A stretch of DNA of 64,000 nt from Flavobacterium covae (GCA_019565575.1 CP067379.1:2852001-2916000); one strand, 5' to 3'. Shown: positions 7,921 through 19,451, numbered from the stretch's first letter. A program made the numbers and translations. Notes: a model not told the origin generated them from the letters alone.

Positions 7921-9003
7921 ATGAAAAACACAGCATTAACTCATATTCACGAGAATTTAGGAGCTAAAATGGTTCCTTTTGCAGGATTTAATATGCCTGT
8001 ACAATACGAAGGTGTAAATATAGAACACGAAACGGTTCGTAACGGTGTAGGTGTTTTTGACGTTTCTCACATGGGTGAGTTTATGCTCAAAGGTGAAAAT
8101 GCTTTGGCATTAATCCAAAAAGTAACTTCAAATGATGCTTCAAAATTAGTTAATGGTAAAGCACAATATTCTTGTCTTCCAAACAATGAAGGAGGTATTG
8201 TAGATGATTTAATTGTATATAAAATTGCTGATGATCATTATATGTTAGTCGTAAATGCTTCTAATATTGAAAAAGATTGGAACTGGATTTCATCTCATAA
8301 TGATTTAGGTGTTACAATGGAAAATCATTCAGATGCTTACTCCTTATTAGCTATTCAAGGACCTAAAGCAGCTGAAGCTATGCAACGTCTAACTTCAATT
8401 GATTTAGTAAATATGGGTTATTACACTTTTCAAATAGGCGAATTTGCGGGTGTACATAATGTAATTGTATCTGCTACTGGTTATACAGGTTCTGGAGGAT
8501 TTGAAATTTATTTTAAAAACGAAGATGCTGAAACTATTTGGAATAAAGTTTTTGAGGCAGGGGCTTCTTTTGAAATTAAACCTATTGGATTAGCTGCACG
8601 CGATACCTTACGTTTAGAAATGGGCTTTTGTTTATACGGAAATGATATTAATGATACAACATCTCCTCTTGAAGCAGGTTTAGGATGGATTACAAAATTT
8701 GATAAAGATTTTACAAATTCTTCAAATTTGAAAAAGCAAAAAGAAGAAGGAGTTACTCGTAAATTAGTTGGTTTTGAATTATTAGAAAGAGGTATTCCTC
8801 GTCATGATTACGAAATTGTAGATGCTAATGGAAATATTATAGGTATTGTAACATCGGGTACACAATCTCCCTCATTAAACAAAGGAATTGGTATGGGATA
8901 TGTACCAACAACTTTATCTACTCCTGACTCTGAAATTTTTATCAGAATTAGAAATAAAGACATTGCTGCAAAAGTGGTTAAATTACCTTTTTATAAAAAA
9001 TAA
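7921..9003 (+). CDS. gcvT: Glycine cleavage system T protein (aminomethyltransferase)
   Basis: 360 residues. It transfers the methylene group from aminomethyl-lipoyl H protein to tetrahydrofolate, releasing ammonia. Family blocks are [65 protein letters not shown] and the C-terminal [18 protein letters not shown]. The Asp in VDDLIV is the residue thought to act in catalysis. The gene is intact and monocistronic by appearance, with its own -7 box and a terminator shared with the convergent gene. gcvH and gcvP are not in the window. Confidence 0.95.
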   Translation: MKNTALTHIHENLGAKMVPFAGFNMPVQYEGVNIEHETVRNGVGVFDVSHMGEFMLKGENALALIQKVTSNDASKLVNGKAQYSCLPNNEGGIVDDLIVYKIADDHYMLVVNASNIEKDWNWISSHNDLGVTMENHSDAYSLLAIQGPKAAEAMQRLTSIDLVNMGYYTFQIGEFAGVHNVIVSATGYTGSGGFEIYFKNEDAETIWNKVFEAGASFEIKPIGLAARDTLRLEMGFCLYGNDINDTTSPLEAGLGWITKFDKDFTNSSNLKKQKEEGVTRKLVGFELLERGIPRHDYEIVDANGNIIGIVTSGTQSPSLNKGIGMGYVPTTLSTPDSEIFIRIRNKDIAAKVVKLPFYKK

Positions 9004-9017
9004 TTCCCTCTTTTACC

Positions 9018-9060
9018 TTCTAAGTTCAAAATATAATCACTTATGTTTTGAACTTAGAAA
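9018..9060. terminator. Bidirectional terminator between gcvT and the phosphodiesterase gene
   Basis: TTCTAAGTTCAAAA pairs perfectly with TTTTGAACTTAGAA around a 14-base loop. T-rich sequence lies on both sides. It separates two convergent genes. Confidence 0.75.
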
Positions 9061-9063
9061 AAT

Positions 9064-9942
9064 TTATGTTCTTTTTAACTCGAAATAACGATTCGGATAA
9101 TCTGTAATCAACCCATCTACTCCGTATGACATTATTGTTTGCATATCTTCTTTTTTATTAACAGTCCAAGGAATTACTTTTATATTCTTTGTATGCAAAT
9201 AATCTACTTTTTCTTTATCTAATAAAATAAATTCTGGGCTATAAACAGTTGGCTTAAAACCTAATTGCTTTAAATTTTCATTAATAGACAACTTATTTTC
9301 AACTAAAAGAACGGTTTTAAATGAAGTGTATTTTTGATGTAAATACTGTAACGTTCTAACGTCAAAAGATTGAATATAAGTCCTATCTATAATATTTTTA
9401 TTTTCTAAAACGTTAACCAATAAATCTACAAATTCATTGGGTAACGGGTGGTATATTTCATCTCCTTTGGGATCTGATTTAGTTTCTATATTGTAAAAGA
9501 TTTTTTTACTAGGATATTTTGTCTGAACATATTTTTCAACAAAATCAATTACTTCTATTAATAATGGTTTATTGATTTTTATCTTTTCTTGTTCTAAAAA
9601 TCGGGGATGTATTTTACTACCACAATCACATTTTTTTATTTCATCATAATTCATTTGATATAAATTAAATGATTGTTCTGTGGCTTCACTAATGGTTTGA
9701 TTATCTTTATCTAAACAAATTTCATGTGATAAGAAGGGTTCATGTGATAATAAAACTTGTTTGTCTCTGCTAATAACGACATCCATTTCAAGAGTAGTAA
9801 CTCCTAGATCAATAGCTTTTTTCATTGCTTCTATTGAATTTTCAGGAAGTAACCCACGGCATCCTCGATGCCCTTGAATATCAAATTTTTGGGCTTGACT
9901 CATAAAAGGTAAAAATAATAATAGTTTTAGTATTTGTTTCAT
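9064..9942 (-). CDS. Secreted glycerophosphodiester phosphodiesterase
   Basis: 292 residues with a signal peptide (MKQILKLLLFLPFMSQAQ) and one GDPD TIM-barrel domain. The catalytic and metal-binding blocks GHRGCRGLLPENS, TLEMDVVISRD and LSHEP are present. KVIPWTVN and GVDGLITDYPNRY close the domain. It hydrolyses glycerophosphodiesters to glycerol-3-phosphate and an alcohol, probably in the periplasm. Its ATG overlaps the TGA of the upstream cysteine desulfurase gene, which suggests translational coupling, although the functions are unrelated. The gene is intact. Confidence 0.9.
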   Translation of the reverse strand: MKQILKLLLFLPFMSQAQKFDIQGHRGCRGLLPENSIEAMKKAIDLGVTTLEMDVVISRDKQVLLSHEPFLSHEICLDKDNQTISEATEQSFNLYQMNYDEIKKCDCGSKIHPRFLEQEKIKINKPLLIEVIDFVEKYVQTKYPSKKIFYNIETKSDPKGDEIYHPLPNEFVDLLVNVLENKNIIDRTYIQSFDVRTLQYLHQKYTSFKTVLLVENKLSINENLKQLGFKPTVYSPEFILLDKEKVDYLHTKNIKVIPWTVNKKEDMQTIMSYGVDGLITDYPNRYFELKRT

Positions 9943-11066
9943 AGTTTCTTAATAGTTTCAATTAAAAAATCAATATCATCTAAGGTATTGTATTTAGATA
10001 ATGAAATTCGAATATTGGGTTTAGCTAAATATTCAGTAGGAATAAATGTTTCTAAAACATGCGAAGGTTTAGAGCTTCCTGATTGACAAGCACTTCCTCT
10101 TGAAATAGCTACTCCATTCATATCCATTAAAAAAACAATCATCCCTGATTTAGTTTCTTCTAATGGTAAAATAATATTTACAATATTATATTGAGTTGTT
10201 TCTGGGTTTCCAACAAAAATACTTTCTGGAAAATATTTTTTTAATGCTTCTACTAAATATTTTTTTAACCCTTGAAGGTATTCTTTATTCGTTTCTAAAT
10301 GAGCTAATGAAATAGCTAAGGCTTTAGCCATTCCTACTATATTATGAATACTTTCAGTACCTGCTCTAAGTCCTTTTTCTTGTTCTCCTCCATACAATAT
10401 GGGTTCTAAAACAATATTTTTTTGATAAATGCAAAACCAACCCCTTTAGGTCCGTGAAATTTATGAGCACTGGCTACCAAAAAATCTATTGAAATCTTTG
10501 ATAAATCAACAACTGATTTTCCTATTCCTTGAACCGCATCTGTATGAAAATAAGCATTGTTTTTTTTTGATAGATGGGCCACTTTTTCTAAATCTAAAAC
10601 GGTTCCTATTTCATTATTAACATACATTAATGAAACTAAGGTTTTAACATCTGAATTTAGTAAGTTTTCTAGATGAGCGTAATTAATTGTCCCATCAGGG
10701 TTAATAGAGACAAAATCTACTTGTATTTCAAATTCTTTTTGTAAAACGGCTACTGTATGTAAAACGGCATGATGTTCTATTTTGCTTGTAATAATCCTTT
10801 TTACTTCCAAACTTTTTATAGCTGAACGAAGTATTAAATTATTAGCCTCTGTTGCACAAGATGTAAAAATAATTTCTTGAGCATTGCATTGAAGGTTTTT
10901 AGCTATACTTTTTCGGGCTAATTCAAGTTCATTTTTTGCTTCTCTACCTACTTCGTGAGAAGACGATGGATTTCCATATTGAGTACTTAATATTCGAGTC
11001 ATTTCCTCAATTACTTCCAGGATACAATGAAGTTGTAGAGGCATTATCTAAATATACTTTTTTCAT
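9939..11066 (-). CDS. Cysteine desulfurase, NifS/IscS type (two frameshifts)
   Basis: The restored protein is 375 residues, starting MKKVYLDNASTTSLYPEVIEE. It is a PLP enzyme taking sulfur from cysteine for Fe-S clusters or tRNA thiolation. Blocks are YGNPSSSHEVGREA, FTSCATEANNLIL, KIEHHAVL and HTDAVQGIGK. SAHKFHGPKGVGF holds the PLP lysine, YGGEQEKGLRAGTES follows, and the catalytic-cysteine loop is SRGSACQSGSSKPSHVL. Two frame breaks are seen. At 11014-11020 an extra base turns CTGAAG into CTGGAAG. At the T run 10417-10423 one base is missing. Both look like sequence errors, since all catalytic blocks are intact. It overlaps the phosphodiesterase gene downstream by ATGA. Confidence 0.88.
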
Positions 11067-11255
11067 TTTTAAATCTTAAAACAGCTAAAATAATAGTTAA
11101 TTTTATATAACTTTTATCTGAAATTATCTTTTGTATTTGTTCATTTCAAATTTAATGATTTTATATATTTGAATCTGAAAAATACTTCTGAATAAAAAAG
11201 AATATTTTTTAAATCATCTAACAACTTTTAAAATTATCCATTAGTTTTTCCTTGT

Positions 11256-11750
11256 ATGAAAAAAATCTTATTATTATCTGATACCCACGGACATATAGAT
11301 GAATTGATACTTAAACATATAAATTGGGCAGATGAGGTATGGCATGCTGGCGATATAGGAAATCTAATCGTCACAGATACTATAAAAAAATATAAACCAT
11401 TGCGTGCTGTTTATGGAAACATAGACGGAACCAGTGCTCGAATGGAATTTCCTTTACACAATCGTTTTTATTGTGAAAAGGTTGATGTTTTAATTACTCA
11501 TATTGGAGGTTACCCAAATAAATACAATGCAGAAATTAAAGAAGAACTTTATAAAAATCCTCCTAAATTATTTATTTGTGGGCATTCTCATATACTGAAA
11601 GTTCAATTTGACAAGACATTGAACCTTTTGCACATGAACCCTGGTGCTTGTGGTAAAAGTGGATTTCATCAAATACGAACTATGTTGCGATTTATTATTG
11701 ATGGCGAGGCCATTAAAGAACTAGAAGTTATTGAATTAGGTTCTAGATAA
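11256..11750 (+). CDS. YfcE/MJ0936-type metallophosphoesterase
   Basis: 164 residues of a compact calcineurin-like phosphoesterase. All metal-binding blocks are visible: LLSDTHG near residue 7, HAGDIGN, YGNIDG, LITHIGGYP and CGHSH. Family members hydrolyse small phosphodiesters in vitro; the physiological substrate is unknown. The gene is intact, diverges from the cysteine desulfurase gene, and is followed by an inverted-repeat element before the convergent valS. Confidence 0.9.
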   Translation: MKKILLLSDTHGHIDELILKHINWADEVWHAGDIGNLIVTDTIKKYKPLRAVYGNIDGTSARMEFPLHNRFYCEKVDVLITHIGGYPNKYNAEIKEELYKNPPKLFICGHSHILKVQFDKTLNLLHMNPGACGKSGFHQIRTMLRFIIDGEAIKELEVIELGSR

Positions 11751-11841
11751 AGATCTATAATAGTTTTTATAATTTCTTTAATTTTTAAATTTCTGAATCA
11801 AGAAAAAGAGATCCCAGAATAAAATAAAAATCATAAATAAA

Positions 11842-11976
11842 TATGAGGGTACCCTAAAAGATCGTAACTCTATTATTTCTATCAAAGAAAAAATCAGATA
11901 GTACTGATATAATATACTTTCTTTTGTTGAAATAACAAACTAAAGGTTTAGTTACTCCTTTTTAGACACCCTCATA
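11842..11976. repeat. Dispersed inverted-repeat element, subfamily B
   Basis: 135 bp with arms TATGAGGGTACCCTAAAAG and CTTTTTAGACACCCTCATA, nearly complementary. The right inner part (TTGTTGAAATAACAAACTA, near 11924) is related to the element at 1555-1647. It lies exactly between two convergent genes. Confidence 0.7.
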
Positions 11977-11997
11977 AAATTTTAGTAGGATATTTTC

Positions 11998-14624
11998 TTA
12001 TTTCAGTCCTGCCAAACTCTGTTCAATAGTTGCAATTTTAGCTAAAGCATCCGTTTCTTTTTTTCGCTCATTAGCAATTACTTGTTCTGGAGCTCCTGAA
12101 ACAAATTTTTCATTAGAAAGTTTTCCTTGAACTGATTTTAAGAATCCTTTTATATAATTTAACTCTTCGGTTAATTTCTTTATTTCAGCCTCAATATCAA
12201 TTCCCTCACCTATTGGAATAAAATATTCATTTGATTTTACACGATAAGATAAAGCTCCATTTACTTTTTCGGAAACATATTCTAAATGAGATAAATTTCC
12301 TAGCTTAATAATTACACTATCAAAAAAAGTAGAAATTGTTTCGTTATTCACTACTTTCAATTCGATAGCATCTTTAAACGAAATATTTTTATCTTTTCTA
12401 ATCATTCTAATTCCTGAAATTACTTCTGTTGCAAAATCAAAATCTGAAACTAATTTTTCATCATAAGTTTTTATTTCTGGCCATTGAGCAACGATTAATG
12501 CTTCTTCAGAGGTTCTATCAGCAATATGTTGCCATATTTCTTCTGTTAAAAAGGGCATAAATGGATGCAATAACTTTAGATTAGCTTCTAACATTTCGAT
12601 TGCTTTATCAAAAGTAGTTTTATCAATAGGTTGCTGATAACCTGGTTTAATCATTTCTAAAAACCACGAACAAAAATCATCCCAAACTAATTTATAAATT
12701 GCCATTAGAGCATCGGAAATTCTATATTTATCAAAATTATCTTCAATTTCTACTAATGTTTTTTGCAATTTAGCTTCATACCAAGCAATTGCTGATTTAG
12801 AGGCTTCTGGTTGTGCAATATCTGCTACTTCCCAACCTTTTATTAAACGAAAAGCATTCCAAATTTTATTGGCAAAAGATTTCCCTTGATTACATAATTC
12901 TTCATCAAATAAAATATCGTTACCTGCTGCTGCACTTAACAACAATCCACAACGAACTCCATCGGCACCAAATTTATCAATTAAATCCAACGGATCTGGT
13001 GAATTTCCTAAGGATTTAGACATTTTACGTCCTTGTTTGTCACGTACTAAACCTGTTAGATATACATTCGTAAAAGGTTTTGCGTCTGTATATTCATAAC
13101 CTGCAATAATCATACGTGCTACCCAGAAAAATAAAATATCAGGAGCTGTTACTAAATCATTAGTAGGGTAATAATATCTAAAATCTTCATTTTTGGATCT
13201 AACATACCTCCAAAAACGGCCATAGGCCATAACCATGAAGAAAACCAAGTATCTAAAGCATCTGCATCTTGTTGTAAATCATCCTTTGTTAGCTCTTGGT
13301 TTTTTGTTTTTTGTTTAGCTAATTCAAGTGCTTGTTCTTTTGTTTCAGCTACTACAAAATCTTCCTTTCCTTCACCATAGTAATACGCAGGAATTTGCTG
13401 TCCCCACCATAGTTGACGGGAAATATTCCAATCGCGGATATTTTCCATCCAATGACGGTAAGTATTATTAAAACGTGATGGATATAATTTTACCTCTTCG
13501 GTTTCTAATACTGCTTTAATTGCGGGTTTAACCAATTCTTCCATACGTAAAAACCATTGATCAGACAATCTTGGCTCAATTACAGCTTTAGTTCTTTCGG
13601 AAGTTCCTACTTTATTTAGGTGATTTTCGGTTTTAACTAATGCTCCAATAGTTTCTAACTCTTTTGCAATTTCATCGCGAACTACAAAACGATCTTTGCC
13701 AATATAATGCAAACCAAAACTATTTAAGGTAGCATCTTCATTAAAAATATCAATGATTTCTAAATTGTGTTTATTTCCTAATTCTTTATCGTTTATATCA
13801 TGTGCTGGTGTTACTTTTAAACAACCTGTTCCAAATTCCATATCTACATACTCATCAAAAATAATAGGAATTACCCTGTTACAAATAGGAACAATTGCTT
13901 TCTTTCCTTTTAAGTGTTGGTAACGCTCATCTTCAGGATGAATACAAATGGCAGTGTCTCCTAAAATAGTTTCAGGACGAGTTGTAGCAATCGTTACAAA
14001 CTCATTACTATCCTCTATTTTATATCTTAAGTGGTATAATTTTCCTTGACGCTCTTCATAAATCACTTCTTCATCTGACAAAGTTGTTTTAGCCTCAGGA
14101 TCCCAATTTACCATACGGTAACCACGATAAATCATTCCTTTGTTATATAAATCTACAAATGACTTAATTACTGATGCCGTCATATCATCATCCATAGTAA
14201 ATTTGGTTCTATCCCAATCACATGAGCATCCCAACTGTTTTAATTGTTCAAGAATAGTTCCTCCATATTTCTCTGTCCAATCCCAAGCATGTTTTAAAAA
14301 CTCTTCACGAGATAAATCATTTTTATTAATTCCTTCTGCTTTTAATTTAGCTACTACCTTTGCCTCAGTAGCAATAGAAGCATGATCTGTACCTGGAACC
14401 CAACAAGCATTAAATCCTTTTAAACGAGCACGACGAATTAAAACATCTTGAATCGTGTTGTTTAACATGTGTCCCATGTGCAAAACTCCTGTCACATTAG
14501 GTGGTGGAATGGTAATTGTATAAGGTTTACGATGGTCTGGAATAGAACGGAAATATTTATTTTCCATCCAATAGTCATACCATTTTTTCTCTACTGACTT
14601 TGGATCGAATTGTGCTGGTATCAT
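11998..14624 (-). CDS. valS: Valyl-tRNA synthetase (one frameshift)
   Basis: The restored protein is 875 residues, normal for bacterial ValRS. It charges tRNA-Val with valine. The HIGH-type motif lies in [17 protein letters not shown] near residue 45. The CP1 editing domain has [13 protein letters not shown]. The KMSKS loop is [16 protein letters not shown]. The C-terminal coiled coil ([17 protein letters not shown]) is present. The frame breaks once in the T run 13190-13194 (coding A run); one extra A restores [15 protein letters not shown]. An essential single-copy enzyme with one frame break and otherwise perfect motifs argues for a sequencing error. Confidence 0.93.
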
Positions 14625-14934
14625 TTTAAATTTTTGATTTTTGATATTAAATAATATTAGAATTCAGAATTTCTGAAATATTTTTATAAAAGTACTAGAA
14701 ATAATCAAGTAGTTCTAATTTAATTAACTATTATATAGTCAATCCTTAGAAATTTTTAAGAATTACTGACACAAAAGACAGACTCGTTCTTGTAGAAAAA
14801 TATAAGTATTTTTTTGGTACAATTTTTGTATTTTTATGCAAAAATAAATAAACCACATAAAAATAAAAAGTTTAAGTTTTTTTTTTTGTAGGTTTACTTC
14901 AAAGAAAGTTTTTTTACTTAATCAATTAAATCAA
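14625..14934. other. Divergent promoter region between valS and the DUF1573 gene
   Basis: 310 AT-rich bases. The sequence TAGGTTTA near 14889 is a near match to TAnnTTTG for the rightward gene. No T-box, other riboswitch or attenuator structure was recognised upstream of valS. Confidence 0.4.
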
Positions 14935-15317
14935 ATGAAACGAGTTTTATATTTTACAACACTAATATTATTCAGTTTTTCCTTACAAGCTCAAGATGGC
15001 GCAAAAATAGAATTTAAAACACATGAAATTGATTATGGCACAGTTAGTAAATCTACTGACAATGGCATTCGTTTTTTTGAATTTACAAATACAGGAGATG
15101 CTCCTCTTATTATAAAAATGTGCAATCAACCTGTGGCTGTACAATTCCTTCTTTTTCTAAAGATCCTGTTGATCCTGGAAAGTCTGGAAAGATTGAGGTT
15201 AAATATAATATGAATCCAGGTCCTATTCGCAAATCTATTATGGTAGAAAGTAATGCAACTAATACCGAAAGTGGGTTAACTCATTTAAAAATAAAAGGAA
15301 TCGTTGAGATTAATTAG
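14935..15317 (+). CDS. Secreted DUF1573-domain protein (one frameshift)
   Basis: The restored protein is 127 residues with a signal peptide (MKRVLYFTTLILFSFSLQAQ) and one DUF1573 immunoglobulin-like domain. Diagnostic features are HEIDYGTV, FFEFTNTGDAPLII, the STCGCTIP cysteine motif, and PGKSGKIEVKYN. The frame breaks in the A run 15114-15118; one extra A restores IIKNVQSTCGCTIPSF. The domain is very common in Bacteroidota secreted proteins, with no agreed function. A clear terminator follows. Confidence 0.85.
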
Positions 15318-15334
15318 ATTCTTAAAATCATCAT

Positions 15335-15369
15335 AAAAAACCAATCTGCAAGTTAAGATTGGTTTTTTT
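15335..15369 (+). terminator. Rho-independent terminator after the DUF1573 gene
   Basis: AAAAAACCAATCT pairs with AGATTGGTTTTTT around a short loop. It is T-rich on both sides and so may also serve the convergent kdsB gene. Confidence 0.8.
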
Positions 15370-15409
15370 ATGTTTTCTATTTTCTCTAAATTATAACATC
15401 AAGCCCAAC

Positions 15410-16140
15410 TTATTGCTTTAGAAACGCCTTTGCTTTTTCTAAATCTTCGGGAGTATCTATACCTATACTTCCATGCGTGGTTTCAACCATACGAATACGT
15501 TTGCCATACTCTAAATAACGCAATTGCTCTAATTTTTCTGCTGACTCCAAAGGTAACATGGGCAAACAATAAAAATCCATTAAAGCTTCTTTTCTAAAAG
15601 CATAAATACCTATATGTTTCATATATCTAACCCCTACATTTTCTTCTCTTGGATAAGGAATTACTGAACGTGAAAAATACAGGGCAAATCCTTCTTGATC
15701 TACAATTACTTTAACATTATTAGGATTTTGAATTTCCTCTTTATCTTTTATTTCAAACATTAAAGAAGCTAAATCTACCTTTTTATCCACATCTTTTTAA
15801 AAATTTCAATAATTTTTACTAGCGGTTCCTCATTAATAAAGGGCTCATCACCTTGTACATTTATTACAACATCAACATCCATATCTTCAACTGCCTCGGC
15901 TATACGATCACTTCCACTTTCATGCTCTTTTATACTCATTAAAGCTTTCCCTCCATTAGAAACAATTTCATTATAAATCAAATCGGAATCAGTTACTACA
16001 AATACATCATCAAATAATTGAGTCTTCACAGCAGATTCATAGGTACGAAGTATAACCGTTTTACCTCCTAAATCTTGCATTAATTTCGCAGGAAAACGAG
16101 TAGAGGCATAACGAGCAGGTATTACAGCTATTATTTTCAT
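15410..16140 (-). CDS. kdsB: 3-deoxy-manno-octulosonate cytidylyltransferase (one frameshift)
   Basis: The restored protein is 243 residues. It activates Kdo with CTP for lipopolysaccharide core synthesis in the cytoplasm. N-terminal nucleotide-binding blocks are [18 protein letters not shown] and [18 protein letters not shown] and NVQGDEPFI follow, then [37 protein letters not shown] and [11 protein letters not shown]. The frame breaks in the T run 15794-15798; one extra coding A restores [14 protein letters not shown]. All family motifs are intact, so a sequence error is likely. The RecD-like helicase gene is upstream on the same strand, 79 bases away. Confidence 0.93.
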
Positions 16141-16219
16141 TTTTTTGTTTTTTAATTATCTATCAATATAGTAAATTCTATTTAAATACATTAGGGACAA
16201 AAACAGAATTAAAAATAAA

Positions 16220-17640
16220 TTAAGTTATAAAAAATTCATCCTTAAAACCAATCAAATACAATTTATCTTTTGCACGTGTCATAGCAGTATACAACCAACG
16301 TACAAAATCTCTATCTATATCACTAGGCAAATATGGTTGTTCTATAAAAACAGTATTCCATTGCCCTCCTTGCGATTTATGACAAGTAATAGCGTACGAA
16401 AATTTTACTTGAAGAGCATTAAAATATTCATTATTTTTTACTTTTAGGTATTTTTTATAATGTGCACGTTCGTTTTCATAATCCTTCATTACTTCCTGAT
16501 ACAATAAATTTGACTCTTCATAAGTCAAAGAAGGTGATTCACTCATGATCGTATTTAACAACAAAATAGTATCTAAAGGGGGTTGATTAGGATAATCAAT
16601 CATTCTTATTTTTACTACTGCAAACCTAAAACTATATAATTCTTTTATAGAACGGATTTCTAAAATCTCAATAATATCGCCATTTGCAATAAAACCCGCC
16701 TCATCTGAATCTTTAAGCCAAAAATAATTATTTTTTACAACCATTAAAAAATCACCTGTAGATAATTCACTTTCTTTTCCTAAAATTTTAGAGCGTATTT
16801 GTTGATTATATTGATTAGCCCTTTTATTTGAACGAACAATAAAAGTTGTATCCTCTATACTGTAATTATTATATGCTTGATGAATAGCATCTTGTATATC
16901 ATACCCATCAGTAAGTCTCACTATATCCTTAAAACCTTTTAATTTAAATTTAAAATCTGTAATAAAATGTTCCTTTAATAACTCTCTTAATTCAGTAGCA
17001 TTATTCAAAATTCCAGAATTAAATTCTTGACGCATAACTTCATCTAATTCCATAGAATAAACCTCTTTTGTATAATTTAAACTTAAAGTCTCTACGTTTA
17101 AAGCAGGAGAAATATCTAAATTAACTGGAGGTAACTGAGCCGTATCACCTATAAAAATCATTTTACAATTCTGCCCAGAATATACATACGATATCAAATC
17201 ATCTAATAATGACCCATTTTCATACATTTTAGAATCCGTATCCACATCCGAAATCATAGACGATTCATCTACAATAAAAATTGTATCCGTATGCTTGTTA
17301 GTTTGCATAGTAAAACGAACACCACCTCCATTGCTTTTCTTTGGAAAATAAATTTTTTTATGTATCGTAAAAGCTTTTTTATCAGAATAATTAGCAATAA
17401 CCTTTGCAGCTCTACCTGTAGGAGCTAACAAAACATATTTTTTTGGACTTCCACTAAATGATTTACTATAGTAGAAATTAAAGTGGTCTTACCTGTACCA
17501 GCATACCCTTTTAAAACAAATAATTCATTCTTATTTGAACTTTCTATAAATTCAGCCACCTTACCAAAAAATAGATCCTGCTTTACTGTAAGTTGAAAAG
17601 GGAACTTTTTTCGTAAAATACTATAAAATAATCCTGAACT
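16220..17640 (-). CDS. RecD-like superfamily 1 DNA helicase (one frameshift)
   Basis: The restored protein is about 473 residues, starting MSSGLFYSILRKKFPF. SF1 helicase motifs are in order. Walker A is GYAGTGKTTLIS, motif Ia is LLAPTGRAAKVI, and Walker B is FIVDESSMI. Motif III is MIFIGDTAQLPPV. Near the C-terminus, YAITCHKSQGGQW (motif V) and FVRWLYTAMTRAKDKLYL (motif VI) are typical of RecD2-like enzymes. It lacks the long N-terminal region of RecD2, so it is the compact form common in flavobacteria. It probably acts in DNA repair or replication restart. The frame breaks in the T run 17438-17444; one extra coding A restores QKKYVLLAPTG. Confidence 0.87.
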
Positions 17641-17962
17641 CATAAAATATTTATTTAAAAAAGAAGCCAAATATAAAACATATAATAAAATATCATATTC
17701 TTAGTTAGCTAATATTACCCAAACATTATCAATCTTCTTTCATCTAAAATTATACATCAAACTTTCCGATCAAAATAAAAAATATAAAAATCCCCCATAG
17801 ATCCACCTTGTTAACATTTAAAACAAAAAACTAAACCCATTTTAAAATTTAAATCCATTATTATTCGTAATAATTTTCTATTCCGTAATTTAACTTTATA
17901 AAAACACTCAAAATATTACTAATCTAAAACTCATTAAAAGTAATTCTTTATCAAAAAAATCG

Positions 17963-17970
17963 TAGTTTTG
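17963..17970 (+). promoter_or_regulatory. -7 box that decides the DUF3822 start
   Basis: TAGTTTTG matches TAnnTTTG. It overlaps the in-frame TTG at 17968, so translation should begin at the ATG at 17995 instead. Confidence 0.55.
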
Positions 17971-17994
17971 TCATTAATAAGGGTACAAAAACGA

Positions 17995-18819
17995 ATGCAA
18001 ACATCAACTAATACAATACTTAATAAAAAATATAAAAAATTACTTCTTCAAATATCATTACATGAAGTATCATTTTGCTTATATAACACTTTAGACTCTA
18101 AAATAGAGTTCTTTAGCAACTATATTTTAACCCAAAACAATACCGTTCAAGAAACGGAAGAAGAAATTTTGAATTTAATTCGCCAAAGTACTATTTTACA
18201 AACAGGCTTCGATGATGTATTAATATTACATGATAACGCGCTAAATACTTTTGTTCCACAAACACTATTTGATGAACAAAATCTAAAATCATATTTACAC
18301 TACAATGTAAAAATTTCTCCAACTGATTTCGTTACCTACGATCAAATAACTGGAAACGATATGAATAACATATACATTCCTTTTACTAAACTTAACAACT
18401 CATTAATCGAATTGTATGGCGAATTTCATTATAAACACACAGCCTCCATTTTAGTTAAAAAAATCTTAGAAATAAGTAAAAATGTAGCAGAACCTCAAAT
18501 TTTTGTTCATATACAAGAAAAACATTTTCAAATAATCGTCGTTCAAAACCAAAAATTACTCCTCTACAATTCATTCGAATATAACAAAGAAGAAGATTTT
18601 ATATACCATCTACTTTTCACAGCCGAACAACTAAAACTAAACCCCGAATCAATTGTTGTAAAACTACTTGGAAAAATAACAAAAACCAGTCAATTATTTC
18701 AAATAGCATATAAGTATATCCGAAATGTAAGTTTATACACCGAAAACCTACAATTTGACCAATCAATATCCGAAGACAACTATTTAAAAAACTTTATTTT
18801 AATACACGCATGCGAATAA
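17995..18819 (+). CDS. DUF3822-family protein
   Basis: About 274 residues, starting MQTSTNTILNKKYKKLLLQI. The family (DUF3822) occurs almost only in Bacteroidota, next to rsmD, as here. It has an actin-like or type IV pilus PilM-like look, but its function is unproven. Visible features are LLLQISLHEVSFCLY near the N-terminus and FTKLNNSLIELYGEFHYKHT in the middle. The final 10 bases overlap the rsmD gene, so the two are translationally linked. The gene is intact. Confidence 0.8.
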   Translation: MQTSTNTILNKKYKKLLLQISLHEVSFCLYNTLDSKIEFFSNYILTQNNTVQETEEEILNLIRQSTILQTGFDDVLILHDNALNTFVPQTLFDEQNLKSYLHYNVKISPTDFVTYDQITGNDMNNIYIPFTKLNNSLIELYGEFHYKHTASILVKKILEISKNVAEPQIFVHIQEKHFQIIVVQNQKLLLYNSFEYNKEEDFIYHLLFTAEQLKLNPESIVVKLLGKITKTSQLFQIAYKYIRNVSLYTENLQFDQSISEDNYLKNFILIHACE

Positions 18820-19397
18820 TTTCAGGCAAATACAAAGGTAGACGTTTAGTTGCCCCTAAAAATCTACCCGTAAGACCAACAACCGATATGGCAAAAGAAT
18901 CACTCTTTAACATATTAAACAACTACTTTAATTTTAATGGCTTACGCGTATTAGATTTATTTAGTGGTACAGGTAATATAAGCTACGAATTTTCATCCAG
19001 AGGAGCAGAAAATATAATCAGTGTAGATGGAGACTTCGGATGTATTAATTATATCAAAAAAACAGCTAAAGAATTTGAAATGAACATTACCCCAATAAAG
19101 AGTGATGTCTTCAAATTTCTAGAAAAAAACAAAAATAATTATGATATTATTTTTGCGGACCCTCCTTATGATCTAGATCAAAAAAGTTTTGAAAAAATAT
19201 TAGACCTAATTTTCGAAAACAATCTGCTCAATTTAGATGGAATGCTTATTATAGAACATTCAAAGTACACAAAACTCTCACATAAAGAAAATTTTTCATT
19301 CGAAAAAGCCTATGGAGGTTCTGTATTTACTTTTTTTGAATTTGAACAAGAAGAAGATGACGAATACGATGAAGAAGAATTAATAAACGAAGAATAA
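18810..19397 (+). CDS. rsmD: 16S rRNA (guanine966-N2)-methyltransferase RsmD
   Basis: 195 residues. It methylates G966 of 16S rRNA with SAM. MRIISGKYKGRRLVAP is the conserved start, then RPTTDMAKESLFNIL. The SAM-binding motif I is LRVLDLFSGTGNISYEF, and the catalytic motif is FADPPYD. The C-terminus carries an acidic tail (EEDDEYDEEELINEE) longer than in the E. coli enzyme. It overlaps the DUF3822 gene by 10 bases. The gene is intact. Confidence 0.93.
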   Translation: MRIISGKYKGRRLVAPKNLPVRPTTDMAKESLFNILNNYFNFNGLRVLDLFSGTGNISYEFSSRGAENIISVDGDFGCINYIKKTAKEFEMNITPIKSDVFKFLEKNKNNYDIIFADPPYDLDQKSFEKILDLIFENNLLNLDGMLIIEHSKYTKLSHKENFSFEKAYGGSVFTFFEFEQEEDDEYDEEELINEE

Positions 19398-19451
19398 AAA
19401 CAAACAGCTTATCAAAACTTTTTTAAAATTTTTTTTTAACCATACATATAG

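Noticed and set aside
13152-13248. Programmed ribosomal frameshift in valS
   Set aside because: No slippery heptamer with a downstream structure stands out, and the same kind of break occurs in dozens of unrelated genes, so a general sequence error is simpler.
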